The notes under the pieces were generated by a model. That model saw only the letters and a program-made list of their open reading frames with translations. It had not been told where the DNA came from and made no database searches. A stretch of DNA of 12,234 nt from Verrucomicrobia bacterium UBA6015 (lineage in GTDB: Bacteria > Verrucomicrobiota > Kiritimatiellia > UBA8416). The stretch is from positions 1,570 through 13,803 of the forward strand of contig DIZZ01000056.1 of NCBI GenBank assembly GCA_002428045.1, given 5' to 3'. Of the stretch, positions 1 through 7,464 are shown one piece after another; within the stretch, counting starts at the first letter, position 1, and every line of letters starts with the position of its first letter. Both the position numbers and the translations under genes were made by a program.

Positions 1-210
1 GCCTGGGGCCGGTATTGGAGCTGGGACACGAAAGAGGTCTGGTCCCTGATCACGTGGAGCCTCTACGCCATCTACTTCCACACCCGCAGGAGTCCATGGC
101 ATAAATGGGCGGATCTGCCACACCTGCTGGCATTCCTGGCGCTGCTGACAACATTCTTCCTCGTGAACCTGCTGCCTAAACTGGGGAGCCTGCTGCACAG
201 TTACGCCTGA
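1..210 (+). CDS. ccsA: Cytochrome c biogenesis protein CcsA/ResC family, C-terminal part
   Basis: The reading frame is open from the first base and ends at TGA 208-210, so only the last 69 residues are seen. They begin AWGRYWSWDTKEVWSLITW, then a Tyr-rich stretch ending in a His (YAIYFH), then a last hydrophobic segment (LPHLLAFLALLTTFFLVNLL). The WGxYWxWDxKE block is the conserved C-terminal signature of CcsA/CcsB/ResC, the membrane protein that exports heme and helps attach it to apocytochrome c in the System II pathway. The usual Pro in WDPKE is Thr here. A CcmC/CcmF relative is possible, but the match to the CcsA end is closer. It converges on the leftward aminopeptidase gene with 25 bases between stop codons. 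No terminator hairpin is obvious there. Confidence 0.85.
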   Translation, partial: AWGRYWSWDTKEVWSLITWSLYAIYFHTRRSPWHKWADLPHLLAFLALLTTFFLVNLLPKLGSLLHSYA

Positions 211-235
211 GTGATCCGCGTTTACCGGGCCACAC

Positions 236-1615
236 TTATGGAAGGATTGAGGAAGACCGACGGGAGGCCGCCATCACGGCTTCAATCTCCGCGATGTCAT
301 AGGGGGCGGCACCGGTCAGGCGCTCGCATCCGTCGTCCGTGATAACAATCGTATCCTCGACACGGATGTATTGACGTTCGGGCTCGCACCAGACCATCGG
401 GTCGACCACGCACACGAAACCGGGACGCAGCGGCTGCTCCCGCCAGGACCGGTCGACACTGTCATGAACACTGAGACCGACCGCATGATTGATATAACCG
501 ACCTTCCTGGCGATCATCTGCTCCACGAGGGGCAATTCCCGGGCATAAGGCGATCCTGGAGCGCTGCAAAGCGCCAGCATACGGCGCGCCGCTTCCTCGT
601 AAATGTCTGCCTCAAGGGCTCCCGGCTTGATCAGTTCCAGCAGTGTCTTGTGATACTGCGAGATCATGCCGTAGACGCGCCGATGCCAATCACTGAACGT
701 CCCCGACACCGGCCATATCCGGGCAATATCACTGCTGTAGTGGCGCAGATCGGGACCGCAGTCCATCAGCACCACATCGCCATCGTGCAGGGTCCCGTTG
801 TTGCGGTGATAGTGACCGTTCCAGATATTCTGCCCGCTGGCGGCGATGATGCCGTACCCGGGGGCACAGTGCCCCTGGTCCCTGAAGATGTACTCCGCGA
901 TCGCCTGCAGCCGGTTCTCCGTCACCCCGGGACGGGTCGCCTGCATCGACGCGATCATCACATTGGCCGAGAGCTGACCGGCCTGGCGCATCACCTCGAT
1001 TTCCGCCGCGCTCTTGATCGTGCGCATGACCATGATCAGCGGCAGGGCATCGGCGATCTCAACCTGCGGACATCGTTCCGCCAGTAGCCTCAGCATACGC
1101 TTGTTGCGGGGTTCCGCGCGATCCCACTCGGCCTCCTCGCAAAGCCGGGCGACACCGTTGGCACCAAAGCGGGTAACGCCGGCAGCCTCCATCTCCGAAT
1201 GCGGCCAATAGAGCTTGCGGACCCCGGCAAGGGCGGCGGTCAAGGCGCTGACCGGCAGGACCTCATCGAACTGCAGGCACTGACGAACCCGGTCGGCGTC
1301 CTCGAAGCCCAGCTTATCCTCCGCCGCACCGACCATATTCTCCCGTGACGACAGGAACAGCGTCGAGCGGCCATCCCGCCCGCTCACCAGCAGGTAGGCG
1401 TGGCAGAGCTCAAGCCCGCAGAAGTAGTAGAAGTTCGCATCTTGCACCAGGTCATCGCCCGGCATCGCGGGGGCACTGGCAATCAGCAGATGCGCGTCTT
1501 CACCAATCTTCCCGGCAATCTCCCGGCGGCGGCCAGCCAACTCGGCGGCAGTAAAATCGCGCGTGAACAGCATATCAATGCCGCTTAGATCCTTGAACGG
1601 ATGGCCTAGATTCAT
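236..1615 (-). CDS. M24B family metallopeptidase, Xaa-Pro aminopeptidase (aminopeptidase P)-like
   Basis: A 459-residue protein with an N-terminal AMP_N-type domain (about residues 10-140, including the QDANFYYFCGLE block) and a C-terminal pita-bread metallopeptidase domain (about 195-440). Metal-ligand motifs visible are MDCGPDLRHYSSDIAR (Asp285 and Asp296, 11 apart as in E. coli PepP), INHAVGLSVHD (His377), VVDPMVW (Asp405 where PepP has Glu) and RVEDTIVIT (Glu420). Members remove N-terminal residues preceding proline, normally with two Mn ions in the cytoplasm. I chose ATG at 1615 because GAGAAAGAG lies about 8 bases upstream. A TTG at 1633 would add six residues but places the purine stretch inside the gene. 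It follows rbsD after 63 bases on the same strand with no convincing terminator between, so the two may be co-transcribed. Proline-specific activity is inferred from the family only. Confidence 0.85.
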   Translation of the reverse strand: MNLGHPFKDLSGIDMLFTRDFTAAELAGRRREIAGKIGEDAHLLIASAPAMPGDDLVQDANFYYFCGLELCHAYLLVSGRDGRSTLFLSSRENMVGAAEDKLGFEDADRVRQCLQFDEVLPVSALTAALAGVRKLYWPHSEMEAAGVTRFGANGVARLCEEAEWDRAEPRNKRMLRLLAERCPQVEIADALPLIMVMRTIKSAAEIEVMRQAGQLSANVMIASMQATRPGVTENRLQAIAEYIFRDQGHCAPGYGIIAASGQNIWNGHYHRNNGTLHDGDVVLMDCGPDLRHYSSDIARIWPVSGTFSDWHRRVYGMISQYHKTLLELIKPGALEADIYEEAARRMLALCSAPGSPYARELPLVEQMIARKVGYINHAVGLSVHDSVDRSWREQPLRPGFVCVVDPMVWCEPERQYIRVEDTIVITDDGCERLTGAAPYDIAEIEAVMAASRRSSSILP

Positions 1616-1678
1616 AATCGTACTCTTTCTCAAGACATTTGCCTATCCTACCGGCTCGCTGAGGACAGCTCGCCCTAC

Positions 1679-2098
1679 CTATACCTTCTCAAGTTTCCAG
1701 CGGTCGCCTGCGCCCGAGACCAGCATCACATTGCCCCAGGCGGTAAAGTCTCCCGTCCGGATAATCGTCTTGGCGTCGTAACTGCGCTGCTTGAGTTCAA
1801 CATGACTGATGACTTCCACCTCCACCTTGGGGCCGAATACCGCAGCGACCTTGGCGAAATGCGTGGGGTTGTGTTCCTTGGTATCGGCCGCCATCACCAC
1901 CTTTTCTACGGAATGAAAGCGCTTCAGCTCAGTCAGCACGTCCATGACGGAGGGAACCCCTTCGGTCAGGGCGATATCAATCAGTTCGACCTCATCAGGA
2001 CAAGGAAAACCGGCATCGACAACCATCATCAGATCCATGTGACCCTGGCGGTTCAGCGCGGAATCAATCGCCCCGTTCAACATTCCAACTTCCTTCAT
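1679..2098 (-). CDS. rbsD: D-ribose pyranase, RbsD/FucU family
   Basis: The 139-residue length is normal for RbsD, a decameric cytoplasmic mutarotase that interconverts the pyran and furan forms of D-ribose so that ribokinase can use it. Diagnostic features are His20 in RQGH, Asp28 in VVDAGFPCP, the IDIALTEGVPS block, KEHNP near 75-78, ISH at 97-99 and the C-terminal IRTGDFTAWGNVMLVSG block. In Bacillus RbsD the last block carries a sugar-binding Tyr two residues before Asn; here the position is Trp121 with Asn123 kept. ATG 2098 has AGGGGG six bases upstream. No ribose transporter, ribokinase or repressor is nearby, unlike classical rbs operons, and the M24 peptidase gene follows instead. A fucose mutarotase role cannot be excluded from sequence alone. 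Confidence 0.85.
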   Translation of the reverse strand: MKEVGMLNGAIDSALNRQGHMDLMMVVDAGFPCPDEVELIDIALTEGVPSVMDVLTELKRFHSVEKVVMAADTKEHNPTHFAKVAAVFGPKVEVEVISHVELKQRSYDAKTIIRTGDFTAWGNVMLVSGAGDRWKLEKV

Positions 2099-2159
2099 GC
2101 TTGCCCCCTACGCGTTATAACATTCGGTTTGACTCGTCGTGAAGATTCATTGGCTGGCA

Positions 2160-2188
2160 ACCATAGCGACCCACAGGACCAACGTCAA
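2160..2188 (-). promoter_or_regulatory. Candidate sigma-70 promoter for rbsD
   Basis: On the minus strand TTGACG (2188-2183) is followed after 17 bases by TATGGT (2165-2160). That gives 5/6 and 4/6 matches to the consensus and would start transcription about 55 bases ahead of the rbsD ATG. A second -10-like hexamer, TATAAC, lies nearer the gene (2119-2114) but has only a poor -35. This is consensus matching by eye. Confidence 0.35.
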
Positions 2189-2277
2189 GCCAGCACCGTA
2201 ACCCAGCTAAAAAAATATCGAGTTAAGCGAATAAACGTGCTATCTGTGTCATCATAACCTGTATCGAGGAAGGGACG

Positions 2278-2664
2278 ATGAAAATGAAAAGCAATATCAA
2301 ACGGCGAGGCACCTCCATGGGGGGTAGCGTGTTTACTCTCGTGTTCTTATCGTTGGCTCTGTGCTGTGGCGGCGCAACCGCCCAGATGCTGTCGGGCGGC
2401 GAGTCGCATGTCAGGCTTACGGAAAAAGGCAAACTTTATATGGGGGAAAATGAGGTCAAACTGTCGGCTTTGGCGGCGGAACTGAAAAAGGACAAGATCA
2501 AGCCAGAGACCCAGGTCACGGTCGAGATCCCGCACAACACGCCCGCCAATGCGCTGTCGGCGATCGGCAAGGAGTTGGCCAGCAACGGCTACCGCCGCTT
2601 TATCTTCACCAAGCCGCGCAAGGCGGTCGTCGACAAAGGCATCGACCCACTATTAAAGCGGTAG
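2278..2664 (+). CDS. Secreted protein resembling the ExbD/TolR periplasmic domain
   Basis: A 128-residue protein. Residues 1-13 are basic, 14-33 are hydrophobic, and ATAQM at 34-37 offers a signal peptidase I site after Ala35. A Cys pair at 29-30 lies in the hydrophobic part, but it is not a good lipobox because Leu precedes the first Cys. The mature part (about 44-115) has the order seen in ExbD/TolR periplasmic domains: a beta strand with GKLYMGENEVKLSAL (like dGkiylngkpvsleeL), a helix, a strand TQVTVEIPHNTPANALSAI, and a helix ending in YRRFIFTKP. ExbD and TolR use that domain while anchored by one transmembrane helix with an essential Asp; no such Asp is seen here. GGAAGGG lies a few bases before ATG 2278. 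No exbB/tolQ partner is in the window. The fold assignment is by pattern only and the function is unknown. Confidence 0.65.
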   Translation: MKMKSNIKRRGTSMGGSVFTLVFLSLALCCGGATAQMLSGGESHVRLTEKGKLYMGENEVKLSALAAELKKDKIKPETQVTVEIPHNTPANALSAIGKELASNGYRRFIFTKPRKAVVDKGIDPLLKR

Positions 2665-4209
2665 GGCGAGAAGACTCCGTCTACGTAGATAAACGGCCAC
2701 CAGCACGAGCACCGCATACCATATCACCAGTCCGCCCATCGTGATCGGGGCGTTGTCGATGTAGCCGTACGGCACCTTCTCCAGCCACTCCATCCCAACA
2801 ACCAGGATCCGTACAAAGACGATATTGGCCGCGTTGAACACGCCAGCCAGCCAGAGCGCACCGAGGGATCCGACCAGCACCGACAGGCATCCCGTGACCA
2901 TGATCAGGAACGAGAGCGGCGAGACCAGCAGGTTGGCAACGAGCGCAATCGGCGAGAACTGACCAAAGAAATAGCGCGACAAGGGTACCGAGGTCAACCA
3001 GGCCGCCACCGAGACCGACATCATCCGCCCCGTCCAGAGCAGCAACACCTGCCACCAGGCAGAGCGCCCGGCCATCTCGGGAGGGACCAGCGGATCCGGC
3101 TGCAAATGGCGCAATAGCAGGGCATCGAGTACCGGCACCAGCACCAGGATCCCGGCGACCACCGCAAAGGAGAGGATAAATCCGACGTCGAAGCACTGCG
3201 AAGGCTGCCAGCCAAGAATCAGGATCGCGGACAAGGCCAGGGCAGAGATCACATCGGAACGGCGGCCCAGCGTCGGGGCCAGGAGATAGACGCATCCCAT
3301 TACCCCCGCCCTCAAGGCACTGGACGCCCCCCCGGTCACATCGGCATACAGCATCACCAGCGGGGCGAGCCCGAAACACCAGCAGGTCTTGGGAATCCTG
3401 CACATCCCGGCGACAACGACAAGCAGGGAAACTAGGATCGCCACATGCATCCCACTGATGGCAAACATGTGAAGCGTTCCCGTCGCGATAAACGTCCGAC
3501 GGGAAGATGACGGCAGGCTGGTGCGGTACCCCAGCAGAAAGGCATGCACCACGCCGGTCTCCATGGTCAGATCCTCCACGCCGTACGCCAGGATGTCGGC
3601 AGCCCGCCGCCGGACCTGTTGCATCCGGTTATCCCACGTCGATCCCGCCCGCTGCGTACGAACCATCCGATACGGCGCCGCCTGTAATCGCCAGCGGTCC
3701 GACCACTTATCCTGCACGAGTTCCCCCGTCACGCGCCAGCGCTCGCCATAGCGAGGCAATATCTCCGGCACCCCGGAAAGACTCACCTGCAGCGGAAAAT
3801 CCTGGATATCGTTTGCCTCGTCACCCACCCACAAGGTATCCACCTGCAGCAGGGCGCGACATCGCGAACGCCTGACAGGGTCTACAGGAGCGGGGATGAC
3901 ATCCTCCAGCACAATGCCATCGACCGAACAAGCGCCCTGCGGCCCCACCCGCTCGGCAAGCCAGCCAGGCCCCGCCGTGGCGGAGGGGCGCGTACTTAGC
4001 GCCAGACCGACAAAGCCCGTGGCAACATATAGGCCAAGCGCTCCGGCCAACGGCCAGCGCTGCAGGGCGAATAAGGTGGCAGCGGCAGCCCATGCCCCGC
4101 AGGCCGCCAGCAACACGAGGCCATGCAGCCCCGACAGTGCCGGGTTATTCAGCCCGGCACCGATGCCCACCAGAAAGACCAGGCATAACCCTACTGCCGG
4201 ACGCCGCAT
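2653..4209 (-). CDS. comEC: ComEC/Rec2 family DNA-uptake channel protein, short form without nuclease-like domain
   Basis: A 518-residue integral membrane protein. Residues 1-75 hold the first hydrophobic segments; about 90-185 form the extracytoplasmic DUF4131/OB-like region; about 215-500 form the multi-helix competence domain. Signature blocks are FIATGTLHMFAISGMHVAIL (family: sGtsHllaiSGlHv), SALRAGVMG and CFDVGFILSFAVVAGILVL. ComEC carries single-stranded DNA across the inner membrane during natural transformation. Full-length members are often 700-800 residues with a C-terminal metallo-beta-lactamase domain; this one stops after the last helices, at a run of Arg residues. ATG 4209 has only a modest Shine-Dalgarno (GGCAGGG) and lies 19 bases after the stop of the M16 gene, so translation is probably coupled within the hisA operon. 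The 3' end overlaps the ExbD-like gene by 12 bases. Confidence 0.85.
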   Translation of the reverse strand: MRRPAVGLCLVFLVGIGAGLNNPALSGLHGLVLLAACGAWAAAATLFALQRWPLAGALGLYVATGFVGLALSTRPSATAGPGWLAERVGPQGACSVDGIVLEDVIPAPVDPVRRSRCRALLQVDTLWVGDEANDIQDFPLQVSLSGVPEILPRYGERWRVTGELVQDKWSDRWRLQAAPYRMVRTQRAGSTWDNRMQQVRRRAADILAYGVEDLTMETGVVHAFLLGYRTSLPSSSRRTFIATGTLHMFAISGMHVAILVSLLVVVAGMCRIPKTCWCFGLAPLVMLYADVTGGASSALRAGVMGCVYLLAPTLGRRSDVISALALSAILILGWQPSQCFDVGFILSFAVVAGILVLVPVLDALLLRHLQPDPLVPPEMAGRSAWWQVLLLWTGRMMSVSVAAWLTSVPLSRYFFGQFSPIALVANLLVSPLSFLIMVTGCLSVLVGSLGALWLAGVFNAANIVFVRILVVGMEWLEKVPYGYIDNAPITMGGLVIWYAVLVLVAVYLRRRSLLALPL

Positions 4210-4228
4210 ACCCTGCCGCCTTTACCCG

Positions 4229-5512
4229 CTAGAACTGGTCGATGGACGCGGCCGCGAGCTCCGTCGTCAACCGGTCGTTCGGTGGCGACACGAGGGCAAT
4301 CGTCATGCGGCTCTTGTCAAAGCAGGAGGCCGCGAGTTCACGCACGTCCTCTGCGGTGACCCGTTGGATCTCCGCCATCGCCTCGGCCGGATCGATAAAG
4401 CGGCCGTAGGAAAGTACATTATTCCCAAGCCACATCATCTGGTTCGAGGACCCCTCCAGCCCCAGCCGCAATTGACCCACCATATAATCCTTCGCCCGGC
4501 GTAACTCGCCCGCCCCGATGGGCTTGAAACGGAATCGGTCCAACTCCTTGAGGATTAGATCCAAGGCCTTGGTACTGCGCTGTCGATCCAGTCCGGCCGA
4601 GATCTGCAACATGCCCGTGTCGTCATGCAACTGGACACTGGACTGGATCGAGTAGGCGAGCCCATACCGCTCCCTGACCACCTGGAAAAGCCTTGAACTC
4701 ATGTTCTCGCCCAGCACGGTGTTAAGCACGCGGATCGCATGGCGCTGCGGATCATGCAGCCCGAAGGTTCGGATACCGAGCGCCAAGTGGGTCTGCTCGA
4801 TCTCACGGGTTATCCCGTTGACACGCTCCTGGCGGCGGGACGCCTCGAACCGCACGGCCTTGGGAGCACGCCCTGCGGGCATGCCGCTGAAATAGGATTC
4901 GGCCAGGGCCACACACTGCTCGTGCTTGATCGCCCCGGCAAAGGCCAAGACCATCGTCGCCGGCACATACTTCTGGGCCTTGAACGCCTGGATATCCGCT
5001 GCGGTCATGGCCCCTACCGATTTCTCGCAGCCGATGACCGGACGCCCCATCGGATGTCCCGGCCACACCGCCTCCTGCAGTAGTTCCATCACATACTGGT
5101 GCGGCTGGTCCCGATACATCAGCATTTCCTCGAGGATGACATGCCGCTCCTTCTCGACATCCTCGGCCGAGCAGGTGGCATTCAGCACCATATCGGCCAG
5201 CACGTCAAACGAGGGTTTCAAGCGGTCAAAACCGCACTGGGCAAAATAGCAGGTACTCTCCTCCTGGGTGAACGCATTGAGGTAACCGCCACGCCCTTCG
5301 ATATCCTGGGAGATCTGCAACGCACTGCGCCGGGGGGTTCCCTTGAACAGCAGATGCTCAAGAAAGTGACTGGCACCACCTTGGGCGACGGTCTCGTAGC
5401 GCGAGCCGACGTTCAGCCAGATGCCCATGGACACACTTTGAAAATGATCAATCGACGAGCTGATCACACGCAGCCCGTTCGGCAACTGGGTCATCTGAAC
5501 CTTTGTGAACAT
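4229..5512 (-). CDS. M16 family zinc metallopeptidase (processing-peptidase-like)
   Basis: A 427-residue single-unit member of the pitrilysin/mitochondrial processing peptidase family (M16B). The inverted zinc motif HxxEH appears as HFLEH (His49, Glu52, His53), with the distal zinc ligand expected in the ILEEM block (Glu128/Glu129). The C-terminal half keeps RERYGLAYS, the usual substrate-binding Arg-Tyr region, so one chain contains both the catalytic and partner-like halves. Such proteins degrade or process short peptides in the cytoplasm; the substrate cannot be told. I chose ATG 5512 because AGGGGG lies about seven bases upstream, inside the gap after hisA. A TTG at 5518 would add two residues and sit against that site. 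The gene lies between hisA (12-base gap) and comEC (19-base gap), which indicates one transcript. Confidence 0.9.
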   Translation of the reverse strand: MFTKVQMTQLPNGLRVISSSIDHFQSVSMGIWLNVGSRYETVAQGGASHFLEHLLFKGTPRRSALQISQDIEGRGGYLNAFTQEESTCYFAQCGFDRLKPSFDVLADMVLNATCSAEDVEKERHVILEEMLMYRDQPHQYVMELLQEAVWPGHPMGRPVIGCEKSVGAMTAADIQAFKAQKYVPATMVLAFAGAIKHEQCVALAESYFSGMPAGRAPKAVRFEASRRQERVNGITREIEQTHLALGIRTFGLHDPQRHAIRVLNTVLGENMSSRLFQVVRERYGLAYSIQSSVQLHDDTGMLQISAGLDRQRSTKALDLILKELDRFRFKPIGAGELRRAKDYMVGQLRLGLEGSSNQMMWLGNNVLSYGRFIDPAEAMAEIQRVTAEDVRELAASCFDKSRMTIALVSPPNDRLTTELAAASIDQF

Positions 5513-5524
5513 AAGCAACCCCCT

Positions 5525-6241
5525 TTATTTTTCCTGCATTGCCGCCAGCGTCGTGGTTCCCTCATACAGGGCCTTACCGACAATCGCCCCGTACAGGTTG
5601 TCGCACTGCAGGGCATTCAGCCGCCGGACATCCTCTGGCGAGGTCACCCCGCCAGAGGCAATCACCCGGCAGCGCACCGCCCGGCAGATCTCCGCCACGG
5701 CCGCCACGTTGGTGCCTTGCATCATCCCGTCGGTCGCGGTATCCGTCACGATCAGGAGCGAGACGCCCAACGCATCGGCTTTACGCGCCAGGTCAACCGC
5801 CCGCATGGACGTCGTCTCGACCCAGCCCTTGACCTGTACAAAGCCGTCGCGGGCATCGATGCCAACCGCCAGCTTTTTCCCAAACCGGGCCACGCTACCC
5901 GCCAGGGACTCGGGATCGGCAAACGCGCGGGTGCCGATGATCGCACAGGCCACCCCGGTCTCCAGCATGGCGTGCACATCGTCGTCCGTGCGCAAGCCGC
6001 CGCCGACCTCGACCGGAATCGTCAACGCCGCCGCGATCCGTTCAATCACCTTCAAGTGTGCCGGACGCCCCTGGAAGGCGCCATCCAGATCCACCACATG
6101 CAGGCGCTCCGCCCCTTCATCCTGCCACCGCCTGGCCATCGCCACCGGATCTGCAGAATAGACCGTGGATTCGTCCGCCCGCCCCTGCCGGAGCCGTACG
6201 CACTGCCCCCCCTGTAAATCAATCGCCGGAATGATAACCAT
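5525..6241 (-). CDS. hisA: HisA, phosphoribosylformimino-5-aminoimidazole carboxamide ribotide (ProFAR) isomerase
   Basis: A 238-residue (beta/alpha)8-barrel enzyme of histidine biosynthesis that performs the Amadori rearrangement of ProFAR to PRFAR in the cytoplasm. The N-terminus MVIIPAIDLQGGQCVRL contains catalytic Asp8. VGIDARDGFVQVKGW carries the second catalytic Asp (129). The phosphate-binding glycines are seen in VEVGGGLR and IASGGVTS, and TDTATDGMMQG is the second-half counterpart. Length and motifs are normal for HisA; HisF is excluded by the N-terminus and the VKGW block. ATG 6241 has an excellent AGGAGGAG seven bases upstream. It heads an operon with the M16 protease and comEC rather than other his genes, so it lies outside any his cluster here. 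Regulation is not visible. Confidence 0.95.
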   Translation of the reverse strand: MVIIPAIDLQGGQCVRLRQGRADESTVYSADPVAMARRWQDEGAERLHVVDLDGAFQGRPAHLKVIERIAAALTIPVEVGGGLRTDDDVHAMLETGVACAIIGTRAFADPESLAGSVARFGKKLAVGIDARDGFVQVKGWVETTSMRAVDLARKADALGVSLLIVTDTATDGMMQGTNVAAVAEICRAVRCRVIASGGVTSPEDVRRLNALQCDNLYGAIVGKALYEGTTTLAAMQEK

Positions 6242-6400
6242 CTAAACTCCTCCTGCCTCAAGAAAGCCTCAGCGGAAGCCCGCCATGATCAACGGCAGGC
6301 AGTGTGCCAGACCCGCGCCCGAAATCCAAGCATCAAACAACTTTCTTGAAAAAGCTGGATACACCCTGACGTAGGATTGATTTTCGGGAAGGACTGGCGT
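6242..6400. promoter_or_regulatory. Divergent intergenic region between hisA and mvaA
   Basis: Promoters for both the leftward hisA operon and the rightward mvaA-fni pair must lie here unless they are embedded upstream. On the plus strand TTGAAA (6346-6351) is a possible -35, but the best -10-like hexamer, TAGGAT (6372-6377), is 20 bases away, so the match is weak. An 8-base inverted repeat, CAAGAAAG (6259-6266) and CTTTCTTG (6341-6348), brackets the middle; it may be chance. No terminator is seen. Confidence 0.3.
6387..6393 (+). promoter_or_regulatory. Shine-Dalgarno placed for a uORF rather than for mvaA
   Basis: GGAAGGA is the strongest ribosome-binding-like sequence upstream of mvaA. It is 7 bases from ATG 6401, which is ideal spacing, but 18 bases from the mvaA ATG at 6412, which is too far for direct use. 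The stretch directly before 6412 (GTTGCCGGT) has no good Shine-Dalgarno. Confidence 0.5.
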
Positions 6401-6415
6401 ATGTTGCCGGTATGA
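6401..6415 (+). CDS. Four-codon upstream ORF (MLPV) overlapping the mvaA start
   Basis: ATG TTG CCG GTA TGA follows the only good Shine-Dalgarno in the region. Its TGA (6413-6415) overlaps the mvaA ATG (6412-6414) as ATGA, the classical arrangement for stop-restart translational coupling. Ribosomes loaded at GGAAGGA would end on the mvaA start codon. This could simply deliver ribosomes or could be a control point. Whether the peptide is made is unknown. Confidence 0.4.
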   Translation: MLPV

Positions 6416-7464
6416 AATGCAATGATGTTTTAACCGCGCCGATTCCGATGCAGTGGGTAGGCCCGCTTCGGCTGAATATCGAGGGTCAGCAGGAAACCCT
6501 TGAGGTTCCGATGGCAACCTTCGAGTCGCCGCTTTGGCCCTCGACCGCCCGCGGGGCCCGGGTTTCGATGCAAACCGGCGGAATTGACGTCTCCATCGCC
6601 GCCGATGTGATGGCCCGTTCCATCCTGCTGGAAGCCCCGAGTGCGACCCGTGCCGTCGCCACCGTCCAGGCCCTCGCCGCCCGCAAACCGCAGATTGCCG
6701 CCGCCGTGAATGCAACCACCCGCTATGGTGTCTTCAGCGATCTGCACTGGCAGGTGGTCGGCAACCTGATCTATCTGCGCATCGAGATGCAGACCGGCGA
6801 TGCCTCCGGCCAGAACATGGTGACGGCCGCCGCCGAGGCCGCGCTCAACGAGATCCTCGCCGCCTTTCCCGACCTGCGCTACAGCTCACTCTCGGCCAAC
6901 TATTGCACCGACAAGAAAGCCTCGGCGGTCAATGGCATCCTCGGGCGTGGCAAATACGCCGTGGCCGAGATGTGCATTCCGGAATCCCTCTGCCGCAAGC
7001 TGCTGCGTACCACGCCGAATGCACTGGCCTTGCTCAACACCCGCAAGAACCTGCTGGGCACCGCCCTGGCTGGCGGCATCCGCTCCGCCAATGCCCACGC
7101 CGCCAACATGCTGCTGGCGGTCTACCTGGCCACTGGTCAGGATGCCGCCAATATCATCGAGGGCTCGCAGGCCTTCACTCTGGCCGAGACCGACCCGGAG
7201 TCCGGCGACCTGCGTTTTTCTGTCACCCTGCCCAATCTGATTGTCGGCACCGTGGGCAACGGCAAATCCCTTCCGTTTGTCGAGGAGAACCTAAACCGCC
7301 TGGGCTGCCGCGAAGCGCGCGCCACCGGGGCGAACGGACGACGCCTGGCGGCGATCATCGCCGCCACCGTACTGTGCGGCGAACTCTCGCTGATGGCCGC
7401 CCTGACCAACCCCGGCGAGCTAATGAAAGCCCACCGCAAACTGGAGCGTGCCTCCCGTGAGTAA
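6412..7464 (+). CDS. mvaA: Hydroxymethylglutaryl-CoA reductase
   Basis: A 350-residue enzyme that reduces HMG-CoA to mevalonate with NAD(P)H, the committed step of the mevalonate pathway. Conserved blocks in order: IPMQWVGPL (family: vPvGvaGPL); VPMATFESPLWPSTARGAR with catalytic Glu38; GDASGQNMVT near 130; ANYCTDKKAS with catalytic Lys168; GGIRSANAHAANMLLAVYLA; TGQDAANIIE with catalytic Asp244; LPNLIVGTVGNGKSLP; CGELSLMAAL; and MKAHRK with catalytic His341. All four catalytic residues are present. Glu38 lies far nearer the N-terminus than in typical enzymes (about residue 83 in Pseudomonas mevalonii), so most of the N-terminal helical part with the ENVIG-type motif is absent. An in-frame stop at 6367-6369 and no usable start between rule out a long extension. 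It overlaps fni by 8 bases, which supports a shared role. Confidence 0.93.
   Translation: MKCNDVLTAPIPMQWVGPLRLNIEGQQETLEVPMATFESPLWPSTARGARVSMQTGGIDVSIAADVMARSILLEAPSATRAVATVQALAARKPQIAAAVNATTRYGVFSDLHWQVVGNLIYLRIEMQTGDASGQNMVTAAAEAALNEILAAFPDLRYSSLSANYCTDKKASAVNGILGRGKYAVAEMCIPESLCRKLLRTTPNALALLNTRKNLLGTALAGGIRSANAHAANMLLAVYLATGQDAANIIEGSQAFTLAETDPESGDLRFSVTLPNLIVGTVGNGKSLPFVEENLNRLGCREARATGANGRRLAAIIAATVLCGELSLMAALTNPGELMKAHRKLERASRE

Noticed and set aside
371..1087. Plus-strand open frame of 238 codons opposite the M24 peptidase
   Set aside because: His/Arg/Pro-rich composition, no family similarity, and fully antisense to a gene with clear metallopeptidase motifs.
1648..1675. Possible terminator between rbsD and the M24 gene
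   Set aside because: The stem GGCnnGCTG/CAGCnnGCC has two internal mismatches and no T-run follows in either direction.
5099..6217. Plus-strand open frame of 372 codons across the M16 and hisA genes
   Set aside because: Spans two well-supported genes on the other strand and the gap between them; composition typical of an antisense shadow in GC-rich DNA.
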